Shown piece after piece: positions 1 through 10,599 of a stretch of DNA of 64,000 bases. The notes below the pieces were generated by a model. The model searched no databases and was not told where the DNA came from. It saw nothing but the letters and a program-made list of their open reading frames with translations. This DNA comes from Triatoma infestans (taxonomy: Eukaryota > Arthropoda > Insecta > Hemiptera > Reduviidae), in contig JAAEAF010000236.1 in NCBI GenBank assembly GCA_011037195.1, forward strand, positions 186,001-250,000, in the 5' to 3' direction. Position 1 is the stretch's first letter, and each line of letters opens with the position of its first letter. The position numbers and the translations under genes were made by a program.

Positions 1-61
1 CTACACGTTTCCCTCCCTTCCCTGCACACACACAAAAAAAACATGTTTTTAAATATTTTCA

Positions 62-290
62 ATTCGAAACAAATGTATTTTAGCAAATGATCTGTGTGTT
101 ATATGTGTGGAGTGACTGAGTGTTGTGAAAAAAATATCTCAAAAACGAAAAAAATCGAAAGCTTAAATTAGGTATTACATTTAGGTAATTCGCATCTGAC
201 ACGAACGTTTCATGTGAAATTCATCAACCGCTAGTGGAACTTTACTGAATAATTTTTATTTTTTATTTTTTGCGATTTTTTACATTAATA
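62..290 (+). repeat. Dispersed repeat family A, partial copy 1
   Basis: This stretch contains the family A signature: a GT-rich run, then 'atatctcaaaaacgaaaa', a block resembling 'ttcatcaaccgctagtg', a T-rich run and 'tgcgatttttt'. The same order recurs near 3.8, 21.1, 33.2 and 49.3 kb. No coding potential was recognised, and the class of the repeat is unknown. Confidence 0.5.
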
Positions 291-365
291 AACCTACAGA
301 ACTACGAGCAAATGGATTACGCCATTATTTGTTTTCTCTCATGTACACATCCTTTTCTGATAAAC

Positions 366-388
366 ACACTCACACACACACACACCCA
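366..388. repeat. (CA)n microsatellite
   Basis: A short run of CA dinucleotides with one interruption. The open frame running through it is a by-product of the repeat, not a gene. Confidence 0.9.
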
Positions 389-389
389 C

Positions 390-1590
390 CCATACGCCAC
401 AATCATACATCTCTGTCCCTATATCTTTCTCTCAATTGGAGTTTCTGCCTCCACTGACTGCAACTATTCCACATCCAGCTGCAAAGGTAAGTCTCTTATT
501 TTCCATTGATACTATAGTTATTTGAACATTGGCTTTTCCTATTTCTTGTGCCTGCTCAATTAATCCACTTCCGTTTCAGCTCTTTCTCTTCTTTGCATGT
601 CCTGCCTTGGGTGTTCGAGCAGAGAGACGCTCAATCAGAACTAAGACATGATTTATGAAGAAGATCTATAATTAAGAACCCTTAATTATATTTAAAAAAA
701 TGATGAATAAATGTTCAAAGTAAATTAATTTTGAATTATAAAAAATTCAGAGTCGATTGAAAACAAACAATTCGTGAAAACACATCAGTCTTTTTTTTAA
801 ACAATTAAACAGAATAAAGTTATTTTTATTAATGATGATGTAAAATAAACACACAGCTTTTACGACCTTCAAGAAATCATTATTTTTGAAAACGTATTAC
901 TATATTTTGTTTTTGTTTTTTCTTTTTATTAAAATATACACTGTTGCAGTTCGCTTGATGACTTGGCTTTATAAAAATGATACTGAAACAAACAATAAGT
1001 CATTTGTTATCGTTGCAAGGCTAACAAAACAATGATTGTACGTACCTTGTTTTCTTTTTTATTGTATTATTTTAATTGAACAGTCTATAAATAGTACGCT
1101 CGCACATTACATGTTGTTAACTATTGAAATAATATAATAATATTAATAATGGTGCTTGTTTACTGCACGATCAACAATCTTTAAAAAAAATAAAAAACAG
1201 TAGCAGACTTCGTCTGCTGCCGAACTGGTTGTACTAATACTGCTAATACAAAGATTAATTCTTAATATATACTAAAAATGAAATAAAATAAAACTTGAAA
1301 ACAATTTATTCTGTTAATTATATGCCACACTTACTTTGTAAAGAACACAGCCTGCAGCCATGGATTGCATTTAAATTTATCACTTTGCCACACATTGGAA
1401 TAAAATATAAGTTACTGTAGAGGAGCCTTTCTCCCTATCAGTTAGTGTTTACTTTCTCTTACTCCTAGTAAAAGAAAAATATTGAACAAAATATCTCATA
1501 AATGGAAGTTTAAACATGAAGGTTTCAGTCAAAAACCATCAATCTGAAGCGATGATTTTCTTTAAACTTCCTGTACATAGATAAATACCT
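390..1590. other. AT-rich intergenic or intronic DNA, no gene seen
   Basis: I see no coding region, RNA gene or transposon in this stretch apart from a 30-bp imperfect palindrome at 1450-1479, listed separately. Poly-A and poly-T runs are frequent. Confidence 0.5.
1450..1479. repeat. Palindromic AGTAAGAGAAAGT motif, copy 1
   Basis: An imperfect palindrome of the form ACTTTCTCTTACT followed by AGTAAaAGAAAaa. Related palindromes occur at 8156-8186, 37965-37994 and 48771-48799, and the two at 8 and 48 kb share flanking sequence, so it appears to be a component of repeat family A. Confidence 0.5.
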
Positions 1591-1594
1591 AGCC

Positions 1595-2036
1595 GCCAAG
1601 GGGTATCTGTTGCATGCAGTTACTTAGGGAGTAACGACACCACGGGTTTCCACAACTCAGTACTCCATGCACTTCATCAGAACAGTACACAATACACTTA
1701 AACTAATACACTCTACACTTTACAGACAAGAACAAACACAGTACACAAACTAGGGTCTCCGTCCCTAGTTAAATGGCGAAAGCCAAGGAAGAAGGAAGGG
1801 ATTAGCCTCAGTGGTAGTGTGCTGGACTAGCAACGCGGAGGCGCCGGGTTCGAATCCAGCAGTGCTACCCTTAGATTTTTTCTTCCTAGGAAAAACTCAT
1901 TGTCCTGTGATGGGCAGTATTGTCTGTAGCTAGAGAATACAACGCTGCTTGGAGGGCGGTTGTGGATTGGAGAAGGCTCTGAGGGCTCAATAGATCTTTC
2001 AGGTCGCAGTGCTAATCCCCTACAACAATCTACATA
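1595..2036 (+). mobile_element. Composite tRNA-derived SINE (SINE1) with 200-bp leader
   Basis: Positions 1796-1860 look like a tRNA head: an A box in 'ttagcctcagtggtagtg' and a B box 'ggttcgaatcc' at 1847-1857. A body beginning 'cttcctaggaaaaac' and a tail 'agatctttcaggtcgcagtg' follow; the tail is shared with the fragment at 40463-40612. Upstream, 1595-1795 carries a leader that recurs, in the same arrangement with the tRNA head, on the minus strand at 41341-41580. The head is a Pol III promoter relic rather than a functional tRNA gene, because the cloverleaf is not maintained. Related copies are at 10377-10590 (minus) and 35788-36012 (plus). Confidence 0.75.
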
Positions 2037-2039
2037 AAT

Positions 2040-2960
2040 ACCTATCATAATCATGTACACATAAATGCCTTTCAGTTTTATCTGGAAAATTTTTATTTGG
2101 AACAAAGAAATTTATTTTGAAAAATGTACTAAGAAATTTTTGACGTTATACATTTCAAATGTTAAAAATTTGAGTTTGTTCAGTGTTGTGGCGCTAACAT
2201 TTAGATTACATTTGTAAACACCCAACAAAAATTTCCAATTTAATTGTATTAATTATTGCAATCAAAGAAAAGCCCAGTGATTGTTTTAAATGTGATTTTT
2301 TCTTTTTTTATTTTTCTTAAACTGTTTTACATTGATATGTTTAATATTCAGCTTGAATCATGATTATTAAATTGAATTCTTTTTCTTTCGTTTGATTGTG
2401 AAATCGTTTTTACATCATATATTATGATGTATAATTGTTTTAAAAATAATTACTAAAAAATCTAATAATATATAATATGGAAATAAAACATGGTTTTTAA
2501 TAATAAAGAAAAAAAAACTGAATTAATAAATAAAAAGAGTTTTTTATATTGTTTTCTAAATATAATTTTTATTCACTTCACATCATATTGCAATTTGTTT
2601 GAGATTTGTGTGCGTGCGTGTGTGTGTATATTCACTTTAATTGGAATTGTATTGACGTAAGCTTTTAAAATAAAATGAGGATTTGGAAAATTGTCCCTGG
2701 TCAATTTAGGAGAGGAGACAGCTCGAGCTTAAAGGGGATTGTGGGGGTTTATAAAGCTCTACCCACCAATCGCAATTATTTTGTTTGGAAAAACTTTTTT
2801 ATTTGTTTATTCTCTTTTTTAATTTTTTTATTTTATTTTTTATTGAAAAACATTTGGGAAATCATTTTTAGTTAATTAAATAGTTTGATTTGTAAACACT
2901 TTAATATATTGATTCTGTAAATGTGTTTTTTTTATATTATCTCCTACTGTTTATTAGTAA
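2040..2960. other. AT-rich DNA, no gene seen
   Basis: Nothing was recognised here beyond poly-A/T runs and a short GT-rich run near 2608-2632. Confidence 0.5.
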
Positions 2961-2984
2961 GAGCAAGTATTGTGACAGTGCCAG

Positions 2985-3284
2985 ATTTTCTAAATGGCGA
3001 GGAGAAAAGTGAATGGGATGTTCAGTAGCCGCTGGATCGAGAGACAGGGACCGGTAAGCTGGCCTTCCAGTTCGCCAGATTTAACCTCTCTTGAATTTTT
3101 TCTTTGGGGATATCGCAAAGAAAAAATTTATATCAGGGAACCAACAATTCCAGAAGCACTTAGAGAAGACTTAATCCAAACCTGCCTAGCAATAATTCTG
3201 GCAGACATGATACGGTTAGCAACTTCATCTGTTGGGCAGCGACTGCGCTTGTGCCGGTTAAGCAGAGGAGGTCATTTTGAATAA
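2985..3284 (+). pseudogene. Tc1/mariner-superfamily transposase, C-terminal relic
   Basis: The frame ending at 3284 reads 'SSRWIERQGPVSWP', then 'SPDLTSLEFFLWGY', and ends in 'GGHFE'. That order is typical of the C-terminal third of a widespread insect Tc1/mariner-like transposase family, including the third catalytic acidic region (SPDLTxLxFFLWG, where E stands in for the usual D). The N-terminal helix-turn-helix and first two catalytic residues are absent. About 450 bp downstream, 3733-3771 has a terminus-like end ('aaattagacaccctg') consistent with the transposon's 3' terminal repeat. I could not find the matching 5' terminus. It is a dead fragment; a same-family N-terminal piece lies at 7600-7846. 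Confidence 0.7.
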
Positions 3285-3299
3285 ATAGGAAATATTATT

Positions 3300-3771
3300 G
3301 TTATAGATTTTTTGAAAATAAACTGGTATATTGTTTTGTTTTAATGATGTTTTACCTGATTTTTAAGTCCCTAAAGGTCCTAAAGTAGGTTTTAAGTGCT
3401 GACAGCATTTGAACTCTCTTATTTATTAGAAATTAATAAAAAAATCCGCTTTGAATTTTAGTTTACGAAACAAAGAAGTAGGAAAAAAAAAAGAAAATCT
3501 TTTTGATTGAATATCTCGGCAACGGTTTGAAATATTGAAGTGAAATTAATAGCATTTTTCTTCAATTTTTTAGTAGTTTTCAATACAGTAGTAAAAAGTG
3601 GGGGTCAAAATAAAATCGCAGCTTTCAATCACCGATTTCAGGTGTAAGGCGGCAATAAAATCAAATAACATTAACACCATCGTAAACTTCAACAAACGTT
3701 ATGTTCACTTTTTTGATCTTTCTTCGTTTAAGAGTTATTTCAAAAGTGGCCTATTTAAATTAGACACCCTG
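3300..3771 (+). mobile_element. Probable 3' non-coding end of the Tc1/mariner-like relic
   Basis: This follows directly on the transposase relic and ends in 'ggcctatttaaattagacac' then 'cctg', which looks like the outer terminal inverted repeat of the element. The partner repeat at the 5' side was not found, so the assignment is tentative. Confidence 0.4.
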
Positions 3772-3777
3772 TGAACA

Positions 3778-3787
3778 CATATATATC

Positions 3788-3821
<34 letters not shown>

Positions 3822-4560
3822 CAGAATATCTCAAAAACAAAAAGTAGCAGGAAGCTGCTGAAACTTGGTATTCCGTTTAGATACTACCACCGCATCAGCC
3901 ATGAAGATTTCGGGCAAAATTCATCAACCAATGCCATTTACTGAGTGCTTTTTTTTTTTCAATTTTTTATGATTTTCTCGAAAATGGCTCCAACATTTTC
4001 TTTAAACTTGGTATATCAATTACACATATAAAGAGCTGTAATTTTTATTTGCAAATTTTCTCGGGTGATAATTCATTTAAGGGTACTTTTGGAGAAGGGA
4101 TGGGGGTTAGATTTTCCTCTGAAGTGTTATTTCAGTTTATTACATAATGCTATCATCTAAATAATACTAATTAGAATAAAATATGTTGTCGAAATTTCCA
4201 GTTTTTTATTTGAAACATATCTCTGGGTAAAGTTATTTAATGGGGCTTTTAGGAAAGAGGTGGGGTTGTGTTTTCCTCTTAAGTGGTATTTCAATTTATT
4301 ACACTATTGTGTCATCCAAATAGAATTAAATATGATGCCTAAATTTTGAGTTTCATGAAAATGAGTAAACCGGAGATGCGTTTTTACTGAACAGTTTTTT
4401 TTCAGTTTACGCGGTTTTCTCCCTTAAAAAACACTAATAAATTTCATTAAATTTGAGAACACTAACTGTGAATACAAAGATCGCTTTTGTTTGAAACTTT
4501 TTTCCCAGAAATTCATTTAAAGAAGTATTATGGGGGGTGGGGTGCGGAAGGAGGTTATAC
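3778..4560 (+). repeat. Dispersed repeat family A, copy 2 (left part)
   Basis: It starts with a (GT)n run at 3791-3818. 'Gaacagaatatctcaaaaac' follows, then 'cttggtattccgtttagata', the T-rich block, and later 'tgaaacatatctctgggtaa'. The same blocks in the same order make up 21110-22165. The repeat stops near 4560 where a hAT relic begins, and family A-like sequence resumes near 5780, so I infer that the hAT element interrupted it. Confidence 0.6.
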
Positions 4561-4639
4561 TTAGGCTTGCTACCTCTCCGGGTTTGACGCGGGGATACCG
4601 GGTTTCAGTGGGTTATCTCCGGCCTCAGGTTTTAATTAT

Positions 4640-5525
4640 TATTTCTCCGGGTTGTGTAAGTAAAATTGAATATATACAAAATTATATGCAGAATGTCGCG
4701 TGTATCTCGTGTACCGTGTATAAAATAGCTGGCGCGGTAGTCGGTGACGGAGACGATAAAGATGGTTTATCTTTAGCGGAATGTTATATTCACTTTGTGC
4801 ACCATGTTGTGGGATTTATGAATCAGCATATTTTACAGCTTGAAAATCAAACGGTAAGAAGTTCCGAATTGCATGACATAAAGTTGTCTTAGCTGGAGAA
4901 TAGATTAGATCAATTTTTCAGTAGTAAAGTCAATACAAGTTTAGATTTCCTAAACCTATGAAAAACGAAAATTTGTGACTGAGCGAAAACGGTGTACATA
5001 AAGGCTATTAATAACTTGGTGAAATTTTATAATTTTGAAAACAGCCCATTCAAATAGTTTTCAATAATTAATCTTTAGAACGACAATTTCAAATACCAAG
5101 ATTTTTTAGATGCTGCAAAATACGTAGATGTAAAATTAGATGCCGATAAATTGTATGACGATATTTGCCTTCTTAAAAATATCATTCCTTCCACCAAATC
5201 GCTCGATTTGCTAACTGATAAAAAAATGGATAAAAATATTTTCCTCTGATGTTTTCACTGAACTACCAAAACTTGTTGGTAAGATTCTATCGATACCTAT
5301 CGATACGTAGCATATTGCATACGTGGAACGAATTTTTTCGATTATGGGAAATACTTGGACAGACAACCGTAACCGGATGCGGGTTGAGCTGGTGAAAGCA
5401 GAATTATGCATAAAACTTAATTTTGACATGAGCTGTCAAGAATTTTAGGAATTCATAAAAAAAACAAAAAAAAAACAGAAAATGCCGATCTTGTAAAGGC
5501 TGCGATGTTAAACAGGAAATATTCA
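4640..5525 (+). pseudogene. hAT-superfamily transposase relic, C-terminal part
   Basis: Several short frames on the plus strand together resemble the C-terminal half of a hAT transposase. The clearest part is 5320-5450, which reads 'VERIFSIMGNTWTDNRNRMR' and then 'VELVKAELCIKLNFDMSCQEF'-like sequence. This is the hallmark of the hAT C-terminal dimerisation domain, where the pattern ERIFS...W...RN.M...L...L is expected. Upstream, 5100-5215 ('DAAKYVDVKLDADKLYDDI') fits the preceding helical region. Stop codons and frameshifts (for example near 5245 and 5446) show it is dead. Neither terminal repeats nor the 8-bp target duplication were identified. It lies within a family A repeat copy. Confidence 0.65.
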
Positions 5526-5774
5526 TGAAAAAATCTACATACGAGTAAATAAGTAAATAAGTAATTTATTATATTATACTTATATTTATTTTGCATATTA
5601 CTTATTTTTCTTCTTATTTTCTTGTTTTTATTTTATACGTAAATTGTTGAGTTTGTTCTTTATTAGTGGTATGCATAGTAACTACTCTGTGATCATTAGA
5701 ATTGTATTTATTTTGTAGGAATGTGAGTTTTTAATTTGTTAATTTATATAAATAAAAATTTTCATATGTATGCA

Positions 5775-6300
5775 TTTGTGTTTATGGGGGGGGGAGAGGA
5801 TTAGTCATCGTCTCCGGGCGGATGCTCCTTCAAGATAGTCATTTTATTAAGTTTAGATTCTCCCATTGATGTATTGTTTAAAACCTTTTCAGAGATAATT
5901 CATTCAGAGAGGGAGATTATGCTTTCTTCAAAAAAAGTCGGTTTTATAAACAAGTTTAGATTCTCCCATTGATGTATTGTTTAAAACCTTTTCAGAGATA
6001 ATTCATTTAGAGAGGGAGATTATACTTTCTCCAAAAAAGTCGGTTTTATAAACAAGTTTAGATTCTCCCATTGATGTATTGTTTAAAACCTTTTCAGAGA
6101 TAATTCATTCAGAGAGGGAGATTATGCTTTCTTCAAAAAAGTCGGTTTTATAAACAATTTAGATTCCTCAATTCATGTATCTTGAAGTCAATTAGCTTCT
6201 ACTAAAAATTATATGTTAGAACAGAATTAGTTCAACTAGTTCAACTATGTAAATTGTATTAAGAGAACTCGTGAGTGTTTCACAACAGAATTTTTTTATT
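5775..6300 (+). repeat. Dispersed repeat family A, copy 2 (right part)
   Basis: After the hAT relic, family A sequence resumes with 'agtcattttattaagtttag' and 'ttctcccattgatg'. The same text occurs near the end of the uninterrupted copy at 22036-22065. It contains the local tandem triplication annotated separately. Confidence 0.5.
5851..6157. repeat. Tandem triplication of a 102-103 bp unit
   Basis: Three consecutive units begin 'gtttagattctcccattgat' at 5851, 5954 and 6056, with nearly identical internal sequence. A partial fourth start ('aatttagattcctcaa') is near 6157. The near-identity of the units indicates a recent local amplification within family A; the copy at 22 kb has only one unit. 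Confidence 0.9.
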
Positions 6301-6420
6301 GCATGAATATTGAGGGGGGGTGCGATACAACCTTCTGTTGCTTGTATTGTTAGATAGGATGTGAAATTTCCCTGAAGAAGTAGCCAGTTCACTTCCCCTA
6401 GGGAGGGTATTAAGTGTCCG

Positions 6421-6536
6421 ATATTTTCGTGGCAGCCTGCTTCTTTCCGTGCTCATCAAAAAGAAGGAAAGAAGCAGGCCATCACGGAAAAAATGCTCTA
6501 ATGGTTTCCAGCTCTGCCGACCCAACCACAACAACG
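6421..6536. mobile_element. Degenerate foldback (Penelope-like) element, ribozyme deleted
   Basis: The outer parts of the foldback family are present. The left arm has 'cgtggcagcctgcttc'; the right arm has 'gaagcaggccatcacggaaa' followed by the one-sided tail 'ggtttccagctctgccga' and 'cccaaccacaacaa'. The hammerhead-like core found in the other copies is missing between the arms, so this looks like an internally deleted old insertion. No target duplication could be defined. Confidence 0.6.
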
Positions 6537-6539
6537 AGG

Positions 6540-7595
6540 GTATTTAATGTTATAGTTTGCAAAATATCGATTTAAATCTTCAATTATCCTAAAACCTGAA
6601 AACTTAATTTTTTGTCAACATGAAATGAATGATACAATATTACGCACTACGGAAACAATTGGGAATAAATTTTGTTATTTACAAGGTACTTAAACAAACA
6701 TCTTAACAATTTCCGAACTTAATGTTTGTAGATCTTCTCAGCTTTGGTTTTTGGCCAAAAAGCTTCTGGTTGGATTAGTAAGTGTGTAGATAGCTGTTAT
6801 CTACTCTTGAGAAAAGGGTACAGCAGGCTGGAGATTAGTAAGCCCAACTGTCTATAAGAGAGTGAGGGGGAGATAATATGAAGTTTTGTCTTTGTTCAAA
6901 CAAGATTTGTCACCCCTCCCGGTAGAGAGACCGTCGCCACTTGCACTCTACCTTCTCTGCTCGTTCATTGCTTGACTTTAATATTGAACGCTGATGTTTA
7001 CTTGCTGAGATTACTAAGTTCTGCCTCTGCTCTTACTTCGTTCGCTCGCACATTTCTCTCTCGTACACAGCCAGAATCTCTTTCTTAACTTTACAACACA
7101 TCTCCAATGATACAAGTTAAGGTGAATTTTCATTGGAAGTGCTCCGGCTTGCAGACACAAGTAATAATCAACACCTTTTTAGAAACTTGTTAAATTATTT
7201 ACTTATTGAAGTTTTCTTTATCAACTGCTACATTTGCATAAAACGTTTCTTTTGTTTTCTTATGCTTAATCATCATTATTTATCCTTTTATCTTGTGTAA
7301 CAATTTTTTTTAATCCAGTAAACTAAGCCTGGTTTCATTTCATCACTTGCTGCGTAGTTTACGTATATAAACTTTCATTTTGAAGCGCTTCTTTTGAAAA
7401 ACTGTACTCAGATTTCCACATGGCGTTGCAGATTTATTGAAGATATACCATAAGTACTGATACAAAAGTTCAATGAAGGATTATAAAGATTATATTGTAT
7501 ATACCGTTATCTTGTGAGTTGCACTTTGTACCTTATAGTAATGGTTTAAGGGCTAGTCATTTTTGAATTTTTTACTCTTTTCATTAATATAGATT
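6540..7595. other. No gene or element recognised
   Basis: Mixed-composition non-coding DNA. I see no coding exon, RNA gene or repeat that I can name. Confidence 0.4.
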
Positions 7596-7599
7596 AATG

Positions 7600-7846
7600 T
7601 ACTGCTGTAATAGCTCTTCACATTGTGGGCAAATCAGCTTCCCAGATTATTGAAACACTTCAGGCTCTGGTTATCAGCCGTGTGGTTTTGTTTATCGTAC
7701 CATCTCCTGGCGTCCAACTACAGATTAAAGCTGTGGCAGCCCGGATCAGAAAAGAAAACCCTCTTAGGAAACAAATTTATTTAAAAGCTCTTGTATGTGT
7801 GTGGCTGATGAAGAATTTAAAGAAAATTGTTGAAGTCATTTGTTGA
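7600..7846 (+). pseudogene. Tc1/mariner-superfamily transposase, N-terminal HTH relic
   Basis: Across two frames the plus strand reads 'GKSASQIIETLQAL.ISR', then after a frame change a 'YRT'-type segment, then 'AVAARIRKENPLRKQ'. This matches the order of the N-terminal helix-turn-helix and linker of the insect Tc1/mariner-like family whose C-terminal relic is at 2985-3284 (G.S...I...L..SR.FVYRT, then R.R.NPLRK). It is a short, frameshifted fragment without catalytic residues. It is followed directly by an inverted family A fragment. Confidence 0.55.
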
Positions 7847-8008
7847 GGAAATCGCAAAAAAAAAACCATTCAGTATATTGGTACTTCCGGTTGAGGAATT
7901 TTGCCAGACAACTTACTGCCGGGTCACAGGGCCACACCTAAACGGAATATCAAGTTTGTACTTTCTGTGATTTTTGTTTTTGTTTTTGAGCCATGCTGTT
8001 CTCATACA

Positions 8009-8009
8009 T

Positions 8010-8046
<37 letters not shown>
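8009..8046. repeat. (CA)n microsatellite
   Basis: About 18 uninterrupted CA units. Open frames on both strands through it are repeat artefacts. Confidence 0.95.
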
Positions 8047-8047
<1 letters not shown>

Positions 8048-8155
8048 CCAGATCAATTTCTAAAAAAAAAAAAAAACACTCTTTTGGCCGCAGGGCGACC
8101 TCAAAACGTGTATTTCCGGTGATGACTCGATATCGAAAATTTGACACGATTACAA

Positions 8156-8186
8156 TACTTCCACTTATTAGAAGTAAGAGAAAGTA
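8156..8186. repeat. Palindromic AGTAAGAGAAAGT motif, copy 2
   Basis: TACTTcCaCTTAtT followed by AGTAAGAGAAAGTA. It is preceded by 'atttccggtgatgact', which is matched before the 48771 copy. Confidence 0.5.
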
Positions 8187-8199
8187 AAAATACAATACT

Positions 8200-9480
8200 G
8201 CTGGAGACTATATTTTATTTATTATAACAATATTTTTATTATTATTAAAACCCGGACTTTCTTGCCAAACAGATCTACACTAATAGAGGGCGCCATAACC
8301 TCCACATTTCAATCCCTTATATGCCCGAACAACACCCCTGTATAGAGGACCATTTCAACCAGACACGCCTGTAAACTACCCCTAGGGCGAAATTGAAAGA
8401 AAATAATATACGATCCTGGTTTTGTTGTCCTACCCATCCGACACTTCCCTCTATACTGAATACCATACTACTTCAAGCTGGATAGTCCGAGATGGGGAAC
8501 CGTCCTCATGGTTGGTTGCTGTTTTTTGCATATATAGAAGTCCTGCGGTTTTAATCCCATGGGTTCTTACTGCCTTTTCTCTCACACTCCCTTTCTCCAC
8601 TTGCGTTCAAACCAGTAGGAACTCCTCTATACTGTTTTTCATCGTACCAACGAGACCACACCTTGGCCACCCTTATACTGGCTATGTTTTCTAACCCTCT
8701 GGAAATATGTACTCTCTCCCCCCCGCATTGTTTATACTCCCTGGAGTGTTCTTTAAAACAAACAAACAAAAAATAAAGTTACAATATTATCAAAATATCG
8801 GAAGTTAGATCGTACTTCCTTTATTAAATTGAAACATTTTATTTATATTATTTCAGCAACGGGGGAATATATTTTATTGGGCAGCATTGGTGTCACACCA
8901 GTTCACTAGTAAGAGGCGTGGTTCCACTTTGCTATTAGCGCGGAATTGGATTTTATTTTTGGTTAAATTGTTTCTAAATTGTTTAAATTGGTTCTAAATC
9001 CATCAGAAAGATGGATCTAAAACTCCACAAAATATGGAAAATAAATACATTTTTGTCCCTTATTTTATTGCTGAGTGTTTCAAACACTGTTGTTAAATCA
9101 ATAAAAATTGGGAGATTAAAGTAATGAATGCCATTTTGGAGAAACATGAATAAATAGCATAAATTCGATTCCCATAACTTGTTTCCCCTTTCTGACCCTG
9201 AACTTCTATCGGCATATCACTATAAAGAAAATGTTTTAATTACATATATCAATAATATCTTCACAGTATTCAAAATTCCCTCTAATCTCGAAACTTTTAC
9301 TAGCCATTGTTTCAGCGGTACTTCTGCATCATATTTGCCAATGAAGAGGTGATTCGTACCAACGTGGCAACATGAGAATTGGAAAAGTTTTCACTTTGCT
9401 GGACATTGTGTATCTATCTCTCACATAACTTCAGTACTGCCAACTGAAATGAATTCTGCAGAGACATCATCAGTTGCAAT
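8200..9480. other. No gene recognised
   Basis: Nothing was recognised. Positions 8290-8750 are less AT-rich than the surroundings and contain 'gcatatatagaag', but nothing supports a promoter call. Confidence 0.4.
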
Positions 9481-9489
9481 CTGCATATA

Positions 9490-10055
9490 ATGTGTACTAC
9501 GAGAGGTTTCACAATAATTAGTTGATAAATTGGATAAAAGTGTCATTTAATGTGCTCCTCTATATAATGGATTCACAGATATTCAGATGTTCACCTGCAG
9601 GCTACCTAAGAAGTCACACGAAGGGTAGCAGTATTCCTACTTCTGCTTCCCTAACAGTACACTCTAGAGAAGTCAAGACCCGCCTACTTTCTCCTACCAG
9701 AACCAAACAAGGGCAATTCGGAGGTAGCTCGACCGGCATAAAAACGAGAGGGTTTTCTACTGAAAGGTATAGTAAGTATGTTCAACCTTCAAGAAGACAA
9801 CTACCACTTGGTTTGTCAGGCCGCTCCGCTCTATTAGCCTTCACTTACGCTACTCTTTCTCTTGTGTAACTGCAAAGTCCTGACAGTATCTTATATCTCA
9901 ATATAATATAATCTCAATATAAAATATAATCTCTAATATATCTATAAATCGAGTTCAGTTCTCTAACACATAACCCCGAATAAATCCCACTACATCTACT
10001 TAAGCTCTGATCTTCTTTTTACGAGCACAACAGGTTCGATTATCGTCCAAGCTCG
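9490..10055 (+). other. LTR-like unit (possible solo LTR)
   Basis: A moderately GC-richer block contains 'ggcataaaaacgagaggg' (TATA-like) near 9737, an AATAAA at about 9978-9983, and an end reading 'acgagcacaaca'. This promoter plus poly(A) signal order is LTR-like. No target duplication, internal coding region or second copy was found, so this is only a suggestion. Confidence 0.2.
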
Positions 10056-10376
10056 GACGATGTTGCAGTATATAAGCAAAACAGGAACTATATTTTGTAG
10101 CGATCTTTGTTGTGATCGCAGTGATGTGCTGATAACTGTATCCCATTATCATCTCCATTTAGCAGGTCTGGGCCTTATTAAGCCCTGCTTCACGGATTTA
10201 GCTTATTTAGTATTATTCAGGTATTCAATTAAATAACAAGGCCACAAATAAAAATTGTCTTTTATTACAGGGAAAACTTGAACTCCTCGAAATACAATTA
10301 CTGAACTTGTAAAATGCTTTATAGCTTGAAATGTAGTGAATCTATTGCATTCAGAATTTTTTTTTTTTTAATTTAA

Positions 10377-10590
10377 GGTGCGTCAGCATCTAAGGTCATT
10401 GGCGCCCGGTGCCTACTCAGTGCACTGCCGGCGAACAGTGTTCTCTCGTTACAGACCACACTGTCCATCACCAGTCAGTGAGCTGTAGAGACTCCTAGGA
10501 AGAAAAAATCTAAGTCAGCAAAGCTGGACTCGGTTCCCCGGGTCCTCCGCGTGGGAGTCCAGTATACTAACCACTTAGCCTTTAAGGAAT
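10377..10590 (-). mobile_element. SINE1 copy, minus strand, tail type II
   Basis: The reverse complement reads 'ggctaagtggttagtat' (A-box region), a decayed B box ('gggaaccgagtccagc'), then 'ttcttcctaggagtctctac' and a tail ending 'gctgacgcacctt'. Head and body match SINE1 at 1796 and 35788. The tail matches the copy at 35788-36012 rather than that at 1796, suggesting two SINE1 subfamilies. Confidence 0.7.
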
Positions 10591-10599
10591 TTAATTTTA

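Larger units (their letters stand above)
7860..8190 (-). repeat. Dispersed repeat family A, inverted copy
   Basis: Read on the minus strand this contains the (GT)n run, a 'ctcaaaaacaaaaacaaaaa' block and 'aacttgatattccgtttagg', the family A order. The palindromic AGTAAGAGAAAGT motif closes it at 8156-8186. Confidence 0.55.

Noticed and set aside
1801..1865. Functional tRNA gene
   Set aside because: A and B boxes are visible, but acceptor and anticodon stems do not pair and the sequence continues into the SINE body shared with other copies.
8009..8187. Open frames on both strands encoding His-Thr and Cys-Val runs
   Set aside because: These are translations of the (CA)n microsatellite.
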